In this document: piece after piece, positions 11,194-22,892 of the stretch | Numbering within the stretch: the stretch's first letter is position 1 | Layout of the letters: each line of letters opens with the position of its first letter | NCBI RefSeq assembly: GCF_046630445.1 | Contig: NC_092333.1 | Location: forward strand, 715,844,001 to 715,908,000 | Source: Rutidosis leptorrhynchoides | Taxonomy: Eukaryota > Streptophyta > Magnoliopsida > Asterales > Asteraceae | Direction of reading: 5' to 3' | Length of the DNA: 64,000 nucleotides | Notes under the pieces: generated by a model | What the model saw: only the letters and a program-made list of their open reading frames with translations | Told to the model about the DNA's origin: nothing | Database searches by the model: none | Program-made: the position numbers and the translations under genes

Positions 11194-12928
11194 TGGAAAC
11201 ACGAAAAACACCGTAAAACCGGACATACGCTGTCGTAGTAACACCGCGGGCTGTTTTGGGTTTGATAATTAAAAATTATGATAAACTTTGGTTTAAAAGT
11301 TGTTCTTCTGGGAAAATGATTTTTCTTATGAACATGAAACTATATCCAAAACTCATGGTTAAACTCAAAGTGGAAATATGTTTTTCAAAATGGTCATCAA
11401 GACGTCGTTCTTTCGACTGAAATGACTACCTCTTACAAAAATGACTTGTAACTTATATTTCCGACTATAAACCTATACTTTTTCTGTTTAGATTCATAAA
11501 ATAGAGTTCAATATGAAACCATAGCAATTTGATTCACTCAAAACGAATTTAAAACGAAGAAGTTATGGGTAAAACAAGATTGGATATTTTTTTGATTGTT
11601 GTAACTACGGGAAATATTGTAACAAATCTATATTAATCATATCCTAGCTAACTTATATTGTATTATACATGTATTCTAATATATTATGTAATCTTGGGAT
11701 ACCATAGACACGTATGCAAATGTTTTGACATATCATATCGACCCATCTATATATATTACTTGGAACAACCATAGACACTCTATATGCAGTAATGTTGGAG
11801 TTAGCTATACAGGGTTGAGGTTGATTCCAAAAATATATATACTTTGAGTTGTGATCTAGCCTGAGACGTGTATACACTGGGTCGTGGATTGGGTCAAGAT
11901 AATATATATCAATTTATTTTCTGTACATCTAACTATGGACAACTAGTTGTAGGTTACTAACGAGGACAGCTGACTTAATAAACTTAAAACATTAAAACGT
12001 ATTAAAAATGTTGTAAATATATTTTGAACATACTTTGATATATATGTACATATTTGTTATAGGTTCGTGAATCGACCAGTGGCCAAGTCTTACTTCCCGA
12101 CGAAGTAAAAATCTGTGAAAGTGAGTTATAGTCCCACTTTTAAAATCTAATATTTTGGGATGAGAATACATGCAGTTTTATAAATGTTTTACGAAATAGA
12201 CACAAGTAATTGAAACTACATTATATGGGTGAATGATCGAAGCTGAATATGCCCATTTTGCTTGGTAGCCTAAGAATTAGTAAACCGATCTACTAATTGA
12301 CGCGAATCCTAAAGATAGATCTATTGGGCCTAACGAACCCCATTCAAAGTACCGGATGCTTTAGTACTTCGAATTCGTTTTTATCATGTCCGAAGGATTT
12401 TCCGGAATGATAGGGGATATTCTTATATGCATCTTGTTAATGTCGGTTACCGGGTGTTCACCATATGAATGATTTTTATCTCTATGTATGGGATGTATAT
12501 TGAAATATGAAATCTTGTGGTCTATTATTATGATTTGATAATATATAGGTTAAACCTATAACTCACCAATATTTTTGTTGACGTTTTAAGCATGTTTATT
12601 CTCAGGTGATTATTAAGAGCTTCCGCTGTTGCATACTAAAATAATGACAAGATTTGGAGTCAATGCTTGTATGATATTATGTAAAAACTGCATTCAAGAA
12701 ACTTATTTTTGATGTAATATATTCTTATTGTAAACCATTATGTAATGGTCGTGTGTAAATGGTATAATTTAGATTATCATTATTTGATAATCTACGTAAT
12801 GCTTTTTAAACCTTTATAGATAAAATAAAGGTTATGGTTGTTTTAAAAATGAATGCAGTCTTTGAAAAACGTCTCATATAGAGGTCAAAACCTCGCAACG
12901 AAATCAATTAATATGGAACGTTTATAAT

Positions 12929-13256
12929 CAGGGGCGAAGATGGTATGGGGCAGGGGGGCGGGCGCCCCCGGTGGATTTTTTTTTTCAGTGTAAAAATTTT
13001 GGGTTTTTCGACTTTGCCCCCGGTGGATTTTTTTTTTTGCCCCCAAACCTACATATTTTGCCTCAAAACCTTCAAATTTTGCCCCAAATTCTCCAACTTT
13101 TGCCCCAAAATCTTCAAATTTTGCCCCAAAATCTTCAAATTTTGCCCCAAAATCTCCAACTTTTGCCCAAAAATCTTCAAATTTTGTCCAAAAAAATTGC
13201 TACGGTTAAAAAAAAATTTTTTGCCACCGGTGAAAAAAATCCTAGTTTCGCCTCTG
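12929..13256. mobile_element. hAT-type MITE 1
   Basis: 328 bp flanked by the 8-bp duplication TTTATAAT (12921-12928 and 13257-13264). Ends are CAGGGGCGAAG and, read inward from the right, CAGAGGCGAAA. The interior has about seven degenerate 20-22-bp repeats of a TTGCCCCAAAATCTTCAAAT type (about 13040-13200), which explains the overlapping repetitive ORFs there. An 8-bp duplication and CAG-type ends are hAT hallmarks. The uninterrupted LTR near 62400 confirms the insertion. Confidence 0.85.
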
Positions 13257-13285
13257 TTTATAATCAATATGAACGGGACATTTCA

Positions 13286-14490
13286 CGAATAGTGCATATT
13301 AAATACTCCATGAGTTTTTAAAGCACATCATCATCATCATCATCATTAGAGTAAAAATAAATAGTATAATATATATTATTATTACTAGTTACTGTTAGTA
13401 TTATTATTATTACTATTAGTATTATTGTTATTAATAATAATCTGTTTATATAAATACTAGGAAGGTTTTCGCCGTGCATATGCACGGCGGTTTAAATTAT
13501 TTTTGAAATCATATACTCTGGATAGTGATTATTGGGGTCATCATAAAGGAGTTCGAAATTAGCACCTTCCTTAAAAGTTCATTGAACTTTTAATGGAAGG
13601 CTATATGCTCGTCCGAGGATGAATTCCATTTAGTAACATCATCATCATGACATGGTTAACATCAAAACAAAAATGATCACAACTTACTACGACCGATTGT
13701 AGACAAAGTTATTTCTTGCCTTCCTCAACAAACGTTATACCAAATTACCAATACACTATAGCTCTAGTTCAAAATATATACATACCAAACTACCAATACA
13801 CTATAGCTCTAGTTCAAAATCCAAAATAGATATATACATACCAAACTACCAATACATTTTAGTTGTAGTTCAAAACCCAGAATCGAGAAACAAATAGCTA
13901 TCCAGTATGTTTGTTCACCAAACCAATTGAGAATGTGTATCTGCATCTGCATGAATAAACTTCGTCAAAAATGTAAAGCCCAAAATTACATAAATTCATG
14001 GATGTTTGTTAATGAATTTAAGTTCTAGCTATTGGAGCAGAAATGGGAATAAATATTACTATAATTGATAAAACTGGTGATCAAGATGGATAGTATTTGC
14101 ATTTCACAATTGATTACCAAGTTTAAAGCTCAATAATAAAAATTAACTTTAACTTAATACGTAACAAGAAAATAGACCGTTAGGATAAGCAGCTCCTATG
14201 ATGTGTCAAGTCAGGGATCAACTGTAACTGTTGGAACCACGTCACAATGAACCAAATCCTTATATAGGTTAGAGCTTTAAGATATTTAGGGACAAGTATC
14301 TTATTTGTATTTGCCAATTAGCCAACATTCAAGTCAATCTATAAGACGTATCTTTTTTTTTTCTTCAAGTCAATCTATAAGACCATGTATCTACCTGCAA
14401 GGATATACAATGCAATGGTTAAAAACTTGTGTATTTGGCTGACGAAAGAAACCATTCACCTTCGCAAACGTCAACAATATAATTTATCTA
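13286..14490. other. AT-rich intergenic sequence with a 20-bp palindrome
   Basis: No gene seen. Contains (ATC)n at about 13328-13348, TTA-rich simple sequence at about 13370-13435, and a perfect 20-bp palindrome CGCCGTGCATATGCACGGCG at 13470-13489. A near-duplicate of about 60 bp (ACCAAACTACCAATACACTATAG-like) recurs at about 13740-13870. Confidence 0.5.
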
Positions 14491-15365
14491 ACTTCATCCT
14501 TCGGTTCAAGAAGCTAGGCCAGAGTAATTCCAAGAACTTGTGCTCGTATAACTGAAATAAGAGTTCAGATTAATCATGACTGTTAATGTTAATCTGAGTC
14601 TAGTGTAGGATTAATTTTATATAAATACAATGACCCCAACTTACGTCGACTTTACCATTGAAAACTTACGCTTGAATACATTCCCGGAGGTTCTGGAACT
14701 CACATAATACATCTTCAGCAATTTTCTTTCTCTCGGTACAGAATTGAAGGAAAATAATTGTTGGAACCACAAGATCTTCCAAACCCAAAAACAAAGACCC
14801 AGTGACAAAACAAAGACCCATTGACAAAGTCACAAAACACTGTTCCGATTCAAATTGCAGTGATGGTGTGTGCCAAATTAAGCCAACTGATCGAGCCTAC
14901 AGCAAATTTTACATATATGAATTTATAATAACTATACATTGCATTAGCTAACAAACCAACCATCTTATCTAGAAATTCGTAGATCATAGGTTTATGCAAC
15001 CACAAACACTTTAAGCTCACCTCTATGTAGTCGCTTCTAATGGTTCTAAAGGCGGTAGAGCACCAAGTTGAAGGTCAACAATATTATCAAAATCTTTGCT
15101 CAAGGAATCAATACATCCAAAAAAAAAAAAAAAAAAAAAAAAAAACTGTATTAAAAAGAAATAAACATGCGTGTAAACCAAAGTCATAGCGATTTGTAGA
15201 TAAAGGTCAAATAGAATAGATGATATAGTTTAAAAGTAATTAAAAAAAAACATATAGATGGTGTGTGGATTTATGTTTCGGAATCATCAATAATAAACTT
15301 TAGTTGCATAGACAACAAAAGTAATGGAAACTGTTACTTGCACAATGAATAGCTGCCCTTCAAAT

Positions 15366-15628
15366 TGATACGGCTTCTTTCGAGCGAGCCAATTCTCCAA
15401 CAGAATTAAAGAGAGAATATAGAGTTTCAGTTATTGATTCAAAGATTTGTTACATTCCTCTTCTACCTCTAACTATTTAACCACTTGTTACAACCGAAAA
15501 CGACAAACACCACCTAAACGATACAGCTATTTTTAGTGGGCTACATGTAATCTCTTGGCCAAACTGTTGGACTTGTATTTATTTTGGGCCTTGCATTATT
15601 GGACTCAACTTCCACTTCAGCCTTATCA
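15366..15628 (-). repeat. 3' LTR of the Reina-like element
   Basis: 263 bp, TG...CA ends on the minus strand, identical to 17910-18172 by eye. Confidence 0.9.
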
Positions 15629-15724
15629 TTACATCTCCCATCAAAAGAACCATGTCCTCATGGTTCAAATTCTGTTGCATTACATCACATTAAACCAAAT
15701 AAATCCAAGTACTCTCTTCATGTG

Positions 15725-17869
15725 TCAAGAATTTATACTTAACATGCACGGGTAACACAAGTTTATAACAGCTGGACCAATTCTCTTTGCCACTTTACCA
15801 AAATACTTGCAACTCAACTTCGGGTTGACCCGTTTAACTACTGCAAGTTGGCTAAATGGATGAAGTTTAACCCAAACCAAATCTCCTTCTTGAAACTCCA
15901 ACTCCGTCCTATGCTTATATGCAACTAACTTCATTTTGTTATTTACTTGAACCAAAGCTTGTCTTAAATATCTGATCTGCTCTTGTCTTCCCTCAAGCAT
16001 AGAATGTAAAGCATCCACTGTTGTATTATCACTTAAGCAATCAGAGATCACAACTAATACTATTGTAGAATCATGAAGTGGTTTTCTGCCATACATTGCC
16101 TCAAAAGAATCAAACCATGTAGCTACATTAGTTGGTGTGTTTAATTCCTTAAAATGAACACTTTTGGACCATCTATCTACCACCACCCTTATGATATTAT
16201 AACCACAAGAAAGAAACAATTTGACCTTTCTCTTTGTTCTTCCTGAATTAACTTTTGTATTAACCTCATAGTGGCCTTCTTTTTTAACACTTTGACTAGT
16301 CTGTTCATTGCCAACTTCAATCCTTTCATTGCATTGCCCTTTTAAAGAAACCATGTCCTCATGGTTCATATCTTCTAGCATTTGATGATAAGCAACTTTA
16401 TCCATCCAGGGTACTTCATCAACTGGACACATTTCCCACTTAAGCAAAAAATGATCAATGAGAATTTCATAAAATAATCTTGAAATTAGTGTGTTGGTTA
16501 CTTCAACCACACTGCAATAATCTTCAAATTGATCAACATCTGTGTCATACACCCTAGTTACTTCCTCACTAGGTAGCAATTCCCATTTAACCAACACCAA
16601 ATCTTCTTCCCGTCTTTTAAAGGTTTGTGCAGGTTTATGCTTGTATGCTCCTGTTATTAATGTCATTTGGACATTTGCATTCAAAAAGTTTTGTTTATTC
16701 GTTCCAAGCATCATCTCCTGATACTTATATGCCACAACTACATTGTAGACACCATCATGTTTCGACCTCCATTTGGGCCACAAATGCATCATCTCATTCC
16801 CTTTAAATCGAAACTTGAAATTTTCGACTAACTGAATTGGAAGATGAACACAATAACAATGCAATTTCACTGCTGCTGCTATGTGATTCAGATCCGAATC
16901 ATAATATTTGGTTCGTTGTGTAGCTTGCAACCCTAATTCCTTTGCCTGTTTAGTAGTTGCAATTTCCACTGACCCAATCATCCCATTGTAATTTTGAATC
17001 GCCTCAATGATAGATTCTGCATTTCCACTATCACTTTCAAACAAATATGAAGACATCAAAGAACTCACGCCACTGTACAGAGCATTTATATATCCATCAT
17101 CCTCCTCTTCTAGCTTATTACTAACTGCAATTGTAGTATGAATATCCTCTTCTATTAACACCTGATTAGACTCAATCTCCCTATCATTGTCACCCATTTC
17201 TTCAAGACTTGAATCTTTTACATTTAAACAAGGTAGTGATTCTAAAAAAATGTTGTCTTTATTTTCTTCCTTTGAAACTTTAAGATCAGAAACATCTACC
17301 CTTTCTACATCAGTCAACTTAGTTATCACTTTTGAAGTTGCAATGTTAGTATTTTTATTACCAGAAATATCAATACTCTTAGATGCATTTGGTAAAGAAA
17401 AATTGCTCTTTTGTTGACTGGACCACTCATTATTACCACATTTAACATTCAATTGATCTTCATTAGAAAAAGGGCCAAATTGTACCTTTAAAGCTGCGAT
17501 GAAATCTGCCCAAGAATGGACTTGATTTGTCATCTCCATCCATTCAAACCAATTACTTGCTAATCCATCTAAATGAAATGATGTATAGATCAGTTTTTGT
17601 GGTTCTGAAACTTTGTGAAATTCAAAATACTTTTCAACTTGATACAACCATTCAGAAGGATCACCCCCACTGAATCTTGGAAAATCCGTTGACAAGGTCT
17701 TCGAAGGTGTGACCTGATCAATTATATTTGTGCAATTTGGTGGAAAATTAGATTGTGGGTTTTGTGTAGGTTGAGTTTGTGATGCCAATACAATCAAAGG
17801 TTGTAATGCTTGAAGAATTCGTTCTGTGAATCGATCCAACAACTCACCTTGATTTGATGATTCTGCCAT
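15725..17869 (-). CDS. chimeric gag/chromodomain/integrase ORF
   Basis: An uninterrupted 714-codon ORF. I start it at the ATG at 17869 (MAESSNQ) because the upstream ATG at 17944 lies inside the LTR. Residues about 1-140 are a Ty3/gypsy gag N-terminus (FPRFSGGDPSEWLYQVEKYF, then VQFGPF). About 140-330 is low-complexity and acidic, unrecognised. About 420-530 holds two stretches like chromodomains of this clade (VKWELLPSEEVT and LLKWEMCPVDEVPW). Then follow an integrase-core scrap (VVVDRWSKSVHF), a FEAMYGRKP block and an integrase C-terminus (FQEGDLVWVKLHPF). The domain order is scrambled and no catalytic triad or CCHC finger remains, yet the frame is open. Confidence 0.7.
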   Translation of the reverse strand: MAESSNQGELLDRFTERILQALQPLIVLASQTQPTQNPQSNFPPNCTNIIDQVTPSKTLSTDFPRFSGGDPSEWLYQVEKYFEFHKVSEPQKLIYTSFHLDGLASNWFEWMEMTNQVHSWADFIAALKVQFGPFSNEDQLNVKCGNNEWSSQQKSNFSLPNASKSIDISGNKNTNIATSKVITKLTDVERVDVSDLKVSKEENKDNIFLESLPCLNVKDSSLEEMGDNDREIESNQVLIEEDIHTTIAVSNKLEEEDDGYINALYSGVSSLMSSYLFESDSGNAESIIEAIQNYNGMIGSVEIATTKQAKELGLQATQRTKYYDSDLNHIAAAVKLHCYCVHLPIQLVENFKFRFKGNEMMHLWPKWRSKHDGVYNVVVAYKYQEMMLGTNKQNFLNANVQMTLITGAYKHKPAQTFKRREEDLVLVKWELLPSEEVTRVYDTDVDQFEDYCSVVEVTNTLISRLFYEILIDHFLLKWEMCPVDEVPWMDKVAYHQMLEDMNHEDMVSLKGQCNERIEVGNEQTSQSVKKEGHYEVNTKVNSGRTKRKVKLFLSCGYNIIRVVVDRWSKSVHFKELNTPTNVATWFDSFEAMYGRKPLHDSTIVLVVISDCLSDNTTVDALHSMLEGRQEQIRYLRQALVQVNNKMKLVAYKHRTELEFQEGDLVWVKLHPFSQLAVVKRVNPKLSCKYFGKVAKRIGPAVINLCYPCMLSINS

Positions 17870-17909
17870 TGTTGTAGCTTGAAGCTCAAGAACAATGAAA
17901 GCACCAAAA

Positions 17910-18172
17910 TGATACGGCTTCTTTCGAGCGAGCCAATTCTCCAACAGAATTAAAGAGAGAATATAGAGTTTCAGTTATTGATTCAAAGATTTGTTACATT
18001 CCTCTTCTACCTCTAACTATTTAACCACTTGTTACAACCGAAAACGACAAACACCACCTAAACGATACAGCTATTTTTAGTGGGCTACATGTAATCTCTT
18101 GGCCAAACTGTTGGACTTGTATTTATTTTGGGCCTTGCATTATTGGACTCAACTTCCACTTCAGCCTTATCA
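17910..18172 (-). repeat. 5' LTR of the Reina-like element
   Basis: 263 bp, identical by eye to 15366-15628. The transcript would start here and read left into the chimeric ORF. Confidence 0.9.
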
Positions 18173-18240
18173 CAAATCCTCTTAGCTCCTCTACTACTTT
18201 GCGACACCTAAAAATAGACCACAACTTCGATGTATTTCAT

Positions 18241-19000
18241 CCAACAATTTCAAAACAGTCGAACCTAGTTCTCTAGCATATAAAAACATATAAACCGAGA
18301 GAGAGATATAGTTACAGTGAGGGTTGCTAGTAGAACTTTGTTGTCAAACCCTAGCACCAGATCATGTACCCCAACTGTAAACTATTTGTTCTGCAACCAA
18401 TTTAGCGCACCAATAATTCAAAACATACATGTTAAAACTCAACAACAATCTCCACAACCAATTTAGGGAACCGACAACGAAAAACATAAATATTTGAGCA
18501 CAATAACAATCAATTAACATATATACTCATAGACAACAACAATCAAATAAATAAAAGCATGAGAAAGTATTCAAACACAATAACAATCTCCACAACCAAT
18601 TTAGGGAACCGACAACTAAAAACATAATTATTTGAGCACAATAACAATCAATTAACAATTTAACATATATACTCATAGATAACAACAATCAAATAATTAA
18701 AAGCATGAGAAAGAAGTACCTTATTTAGGGTTTAGAATTGACAATTGATTTTTCCCAATACAAAGGAGTTGTACGATAGTATCAGCAAGAAGAAGATGAA
18801 CCAAAGGTAGATGTGGCAGGCTATACAAAACTCAGCAGCTACGTGTCAATCGGGGGGAAAAAAACGTGGAACTCAAGAATTGAGGGGAAGAAGCAGGTGG
18901 TGGCAGGGTAGTGAAATTGAAAGATAAGCGGGTGGTGGCACCTTGAACAGTAAAAAAAAAAAAAACTACCTTTATATGGATAGGTAGATATAGGGAAATT
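18241..19000. other. low-copy sequence without a supported gene
   Basis: Contains an approximate duplication of about 100 bp (ACAATCTCCACAACCAATTT at 18447 and 18584, with following sequence). The overlapping ORFs at 18832-19089 and 18839-19198 are not supported; 18839-19198 is partly antisense to the pseudogene that follows. Confidence 0.4.
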
Positions 19001-19049
19001 GGTGGATGTAGGTACGTCGAGAAAACAAAAGTCGTGGTTGGCGGAATGT

Positions 19050-19795
19050 TTTTGTGATGCTTCGGAGAATCCAATTGTTGGTCGATCACAAAAGCAAAAG
19101 AGTTTTTGGGCCACGGTAATGGACAAGTTTAATGGAAACGAAGAAGGATGAGTACGCCATGACGTTTCGTTATCTTCAAAATTGCGAGATGTCAACAAGG
19201 CGTGTACGGAGTTTTTGCCGATTTTTAAGGATATAAAGGATCATTGGCGTAGTGGAGCTAATGACGATGACATTTACAAGTATACGGAGCAATCATATTA
19301 TAGTCAATATGATAAACAATTTCATCATAAGGAATCATTTTTTTTTTCTTGAAAGAACATCCAAAGTGGAAGGTACATAATGATTCGGTTGCTAGATATC
19401 AAAAAGATTTTGTGGATGTTGACGATGTTGGGGAAAGTCAAGAGACTCGGTACGACTTTTACAAGACTTTCAGGCGGAGTTGTTTGGGGACGTCCCGATG
19501 CCACGTCCAATGGGCCGTGATAAAGCAAAGAAAGCCCAGAAAAAAAAACAACTTCTTCGGACGCAGGAGCGTCATTCCGTATTAAGAGTTCGAGTTCGTC
19601 AAGGGTGGACGAATTTTTGGACCAAATGACTTATGTGGCCACGAATAAGAAATGTGCGATTGATAAATTCAATGAATATGTTAGTATGCAAACAGCACTT
19701 ACACAATTTGATTTGTTGGGGAAATCATCTGCTCAATTTGAAGACCCGAAAGACGTGATACGTCTTCAAAATCTAAAAAAGATGATTTGTTGAGA
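19050..19795 (+). pseudogene. Myb/NAM-associated-domain-like pseudogene
   Basis: Plus-strand translation across shifted frames resembles the family annotated in plants as NAM-associated C-terminal or GST-T3-like, related to the Myb-like second protein of PIF/Harbinger transposons: an ENPIVGRSQKQKSFWATVMDKF-like start (about 19045-19110), DHWRSGANDDDIYK (about 19240), LKEHPKWK (about 19350), and a C-terminal DPKDVIRLQNLKK block (19740-19785). A stop after the first block and at least two frameshifts break it, so no product is expected. ORFs 19349-19585 and 19605-19793 are its open pieces. Confidence 0.5.
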
Positions 19796-19925
19796 AAATC
19801 AACTGCTCAATAAAACACAAAAAAAAAAAAAATACCACACCAGCATTCCACTAACAACTCACACCACAACTAATCCACACAAAAATTTCACACATGATAA
19901 TCAAGTACAAAAAGCAACTCACAAA

Positions 19926-20164
19926 CCAACGAAGCAGTGCTTCAGTGGTACCAGTCACCTATGAACCCTGGGCCCACGAGAATATGCCCTTTACCAAAAA
20001 TGGGGTGCAGGTTCGAATCCCTCCGGGGGCGATATTCAGCTTGCAAGTTCTCGTTAGGTATTGGGGGAGGTGTTTTACACGGTATACTTAGCCCTTACTG
20101 AGTGGACGGTATAGGTGCCAAAGACACACGGGGTCAGGGTTTCTCCGCCAGATTAAACCTTACC
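19926..20164 (+). mobile_element. tRNA-derived SINE with 17-bp target duplication
   Basis: 239 bp flanked by perfect direct repeats AAAAAGCAACTCACAAA (19909-19925 and 20165-20181). It has a polymerase III B box GGTTCGAATCC at 20010-20020 and an A-box-like TGCTTCAGTGG at 19938-19948. The A-B spacing is wider than in a tRNA and no cloverleaf forms, so it is a SINE, not a tRNA gene. LINE machinery would have mobilised it. Confidence 0.8.
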
Positions 20165-20181
20165 AAAAAGCAACTCACAAA

Positions 20182-22738
20182 TAGTCTTATGACTAGCGTT
20201 AAAGTTACGAATAAATATGTCATTTCCATTCACTCGGTATCTCGTTCCTATTTCTTCTTTTCGATTCGAGGAATCAGCTTCTTTGATTTGTTCGAATTTA
20301 GGGTTTCGAAGTTGTTGGGAAGTACAAGACAAACGCTTTTTTTTTTCTTTTTTTTAATTGAGACAGAAAAACTACGAATCTATCATTCCACATTCACTCG
20401 TTATCTCCTATTTCTTCTTGTCACACTCTTCTCTTCGCGTAATCAGGTCTATTTTCCTTTGATTTCGTTAAGATATTCGAATCTATGGGTTGTTTCTTTT
20501 AATTTCGTTAGATTGTGATAAGTGAAGGTTTCTGTATTTGAAATTAGGGTTTTTTCTCCCGTCAAATTATGAAAAGTTGGAGTTCTTCCGTTGATCTTCT
20601 TAAAGTGAAATTAGGGTTATGAAAAGAACAAGTAATCTTAAAAAGAATACAAGTATGGTGTCCTGAAGAACCTAATACACAATGACATTGTTCTTGTTTC
20701 CGTTGATCTTGATGGTCGTATCTTTGACTACCATAACTTCAATTTTAGTTATTGTAAGTTTACGTTGATTCTTAATTATTATTGTAAAAAGTGAAGGTTT
20801 TTGTCTTGTTTCGATTCCGTTTAAAACTTTGAATTTAGGCTTCTTTTTTCATCAAATTCTAAAAATTATGTTAAAGTTTCATAAATTAGGGTTATCAAAA
20901 GAAGTTTCAGAAATTTAGGCTTCTTTTTTCGTCAAATTCTAATAAGTTGTCCTGTACGTATAGTCTTTGTGTAATCTTAAGAACAAGATGATATGGAAGC
21001 ATGGGTTCCTGAAGAACCTGATTTTGATTATCATATGGAAGCATTGTTCTTGTTTCTTTAGATGGATTTGCAAGTTTATTATGTTAATTCTTGTTATTCA
21101 TATCTTTGACTACCATATCTCTCAATGTTAAGTCTTGTAACTTTTTTTGTTAATTCTTGATATTCATATTATCGGCAAGACAAAATTAGTGCGTTTTTAT
21201 TTCATCTGTTCTTTTGTTCTATCGAGAGGGAAACATATGGCTAGCTAGTTGAATATTATAATCATGTGGATACAACGCGACTACTACAGGTACTGATTCT
21301 GATTTCTAATTTCTTACAATATGTGGGTTGTTTTATAGTTATTCGGTACACTGTAAATAATTTTTGTTGAAGCTGATATTTGTAGGAAATGTGTCTAAGC
21401 CGCAGATTCTTATGGATAATGGTATTGGCAAAAAGATTGTTTATAAAATTTTGTTAGCTATTATCACTAAAATGATGAAATTTGCTCATATAAGGTGAGT
21501 TTATGGTGCTACTATTAATTGTAATGGTAAGTTTATTGTGAAACCAGTAGTATTACCTTTGCATTTGGTATGGTTATGTATGTTAGGTTAAATCCTCTGT
21601 TCTTGCAGAGTGGGTCGGTGCATTCATTTTCCTACCTTCGTCAAATATCTCGTTTTCTATCTATATGCCATTTGGATCATTGACTTTTGGTTTCAAAATT
21701 CTGTGTATCTAATATTGCAACAGTCATTATTTTTTAGTATATTATTGTCTCGTTTGGTACCCCGGTTTTATGGTTTTTATTTGCACTTGAAAGTGGGAGT
21801 TACTTGATTCGGATACTTTTGGATTATGGGTGCAGTTTCATCGTCGTATTGACAGAACCTTCAAAAAGAGTTTGCCCCCAAAGTTAGTCGCTATCTTCTA
21901 TCTTTCATATGTAAATGTACTAGTCGTTATCTACGCCTCTCTATGCTTGTCTGGCCGCTGACTTCTATTTCCAAACTCTTTTCTATCTAACAATATTTTT
22001 TTATGCAGATGTCTTGGTCCGAGTCCTATCATTCATATGAGCCATGGAGCAAAACTCTCAAGTCATTTTCCGAGTTAAAGAAGTTATTTTATAGTATGCA
22101 GGGAGAGTCTTATTCTTACCCATTATTGTTACGGGAGATCATTAGACAAAAAGGTCCTAACTACACATCCTTAGCTCTTTACAAAAAGATTATATATTTA
22201 TGCTTTAGTCTTTCTTTTATATGAATAGATCGGCAACGGCATTGTGCCAAAAAGAACTTACCGAGAGGAAAACATGGTATTGATTTTGATTTCTATTATC
22301 TTACGATCTGTTAACTGTTTTTCGTTTTTTGGTACTCTGTGAATAATTTACTTAAATATGATGTTTATCTTTCCAGACTTGCTAAAAGCTTCTCCTATCT
22401 GTGCTTCCTCATCCTATTAAGCATTGCCTTGTAGTGCTGGTTTTTTCAGATGGCCCATGTTAAGGTATTATATCCTCAGATTGTTGAATACTTTGTGTTT
22501 TGCTTATGAATAAGTTATATTTCTTTCTGTACCTGTTGTTCAGTGATATCTAAAGAAGTTTCTCTAATTTTGATTGTAGATGGTCTTTGAAAGGAATTGA
22601 TTTATTTGCAACGTGAGAATTGGAAGCTAGGAAGCTTATGTTCTCAAAGGTATTGTCATGTGTATTTTCGTTAAGTGTTGATTTTCATTTTTTTAAAGTG
22701 AAATAGTGGTTATTTGATGCTCGTTGTTTTTGTGCATA
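20182..22738 (+). other. decayed exon/intron-like sequence
   Basis: T-rich plus-strand sequence with the look of plant 5' UTRs and introns (TTCTTCTT, TTAGGGTTT, TTTGCAG words) and repeated remnants. For example the block around GGTACTCTGTGAATAATTT occurs near 21290-21400, 22280-22390 and 25290-25380. A continuous gene model cannot be built; ORFs 20102-20518 and 21610-21807 look like chance readings. Confidence 0.4.
22009..22224 (+). pseudogene. unrecognised exon-like fragment
   Basis: Follows a TTTTTTATGCAG acceptor and opens with MSWSESYHSYEPW. Residues near KIIRQKGPNHTSL recur in a diverged copy at about 25085-25130, so an exon has been duplicated in this region. I do not recognise the protein. 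Confidence 0.3.
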
Positions 22739-22746
22739 CTTGTTAT

Positions 22747-22844
22747 CAAGGTTGAAAAAGACGTGAGACGGGGCCGAAACGTTAGCGATCTCAAAACGTC
22801 GCAATGGAAAAAACGGGGTCGAAACGGATGTTGACTAACGTTGA

Positions 22845-22892
<48 letters not shown>

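Larger units (their letters stand above)
4040..13285 (+). mobile_element. long Del-like LTR split by two insertions
   Basis: Plus-oriented LTR in pieces: about 4040-5484, 11199-12928 and 13257-13285. Rejoining 5484 to 11199 is supported by the perfect TSD TGGAA around the inserted element. The 3' part (about 11290-13285) is the reverse complement of 62373-64000, giving an LTR end of GGGACATTTCA at 13285. No PBS follows, so it is a 3' or solo LTR. The 5' limit merges into the inverted repeat centred near 4030. No ORF of interest lies in it; the short ORF at 11653-11877 is not conserved as coding. Confidence 0.65.
15366..18172 (-). mobile_element. young non-autonomous Reina-like LTR retrotransposon
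   Basis: 2.8-kb minus-strand element flanked by CAAAT direct repeats (15361-15365 and 18173-18177). The two 263-bp LTRs (15366-15628 and 17910-18172) appear identical base for base, so insertion is recent. A PBS-like TTGGTGCTTTCATTG lies next to the 5' LTR (about 17890-17905, minus) and a purine-rich GATGGGAGATG precedes the 3' LTR. Short LTRs plus an integrase C-terminus of the FQEGDxVWVKLHP type point to the Reina group of chromoviruses. Protease, reverse transcriptase and RNase H are absent, so it must have moved in trans. Confidence 0.85.
14490..18240 (-). pseudogene. possible minus-strand gene remnant split by a retrotransposon
   Basis: Several minus-strand blocks look like plant exons. 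One is open at about 18210-18178 continuing at 15360-15320 across the retrotransposon, after a TTTTTAG acceptor and before GTAACAG, with residues like KVVEELRGFEGQ. Others are at about 15110-15020 (SKDFDNIVDLQLGAL, ending in a stop), 14750-14670 (RKKIAEDVLCEFQ, then GTAAGT) and about 14550-14510. Introns would be short and AT-rich. I do not recognise the family. The in-frame stop and insertion suggest a pseudogene, and the model is tentative. Confidence 0.25.

Noticed and set aside
12945-13321. Overlapping repetitive ORFs FCPKIFKFCPK and LPQNLQILPQ
   Set aside because: Different frames of the tandem array inside hAT MITE 1; the same applies to 27478-27719.
19926-20164. tRNA gene suggested by the GGTTCGAATCC B box
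   Set aside because: A/B boxes too far apart, no cloverleaf, flanking 17-bp duplication: a SINE.
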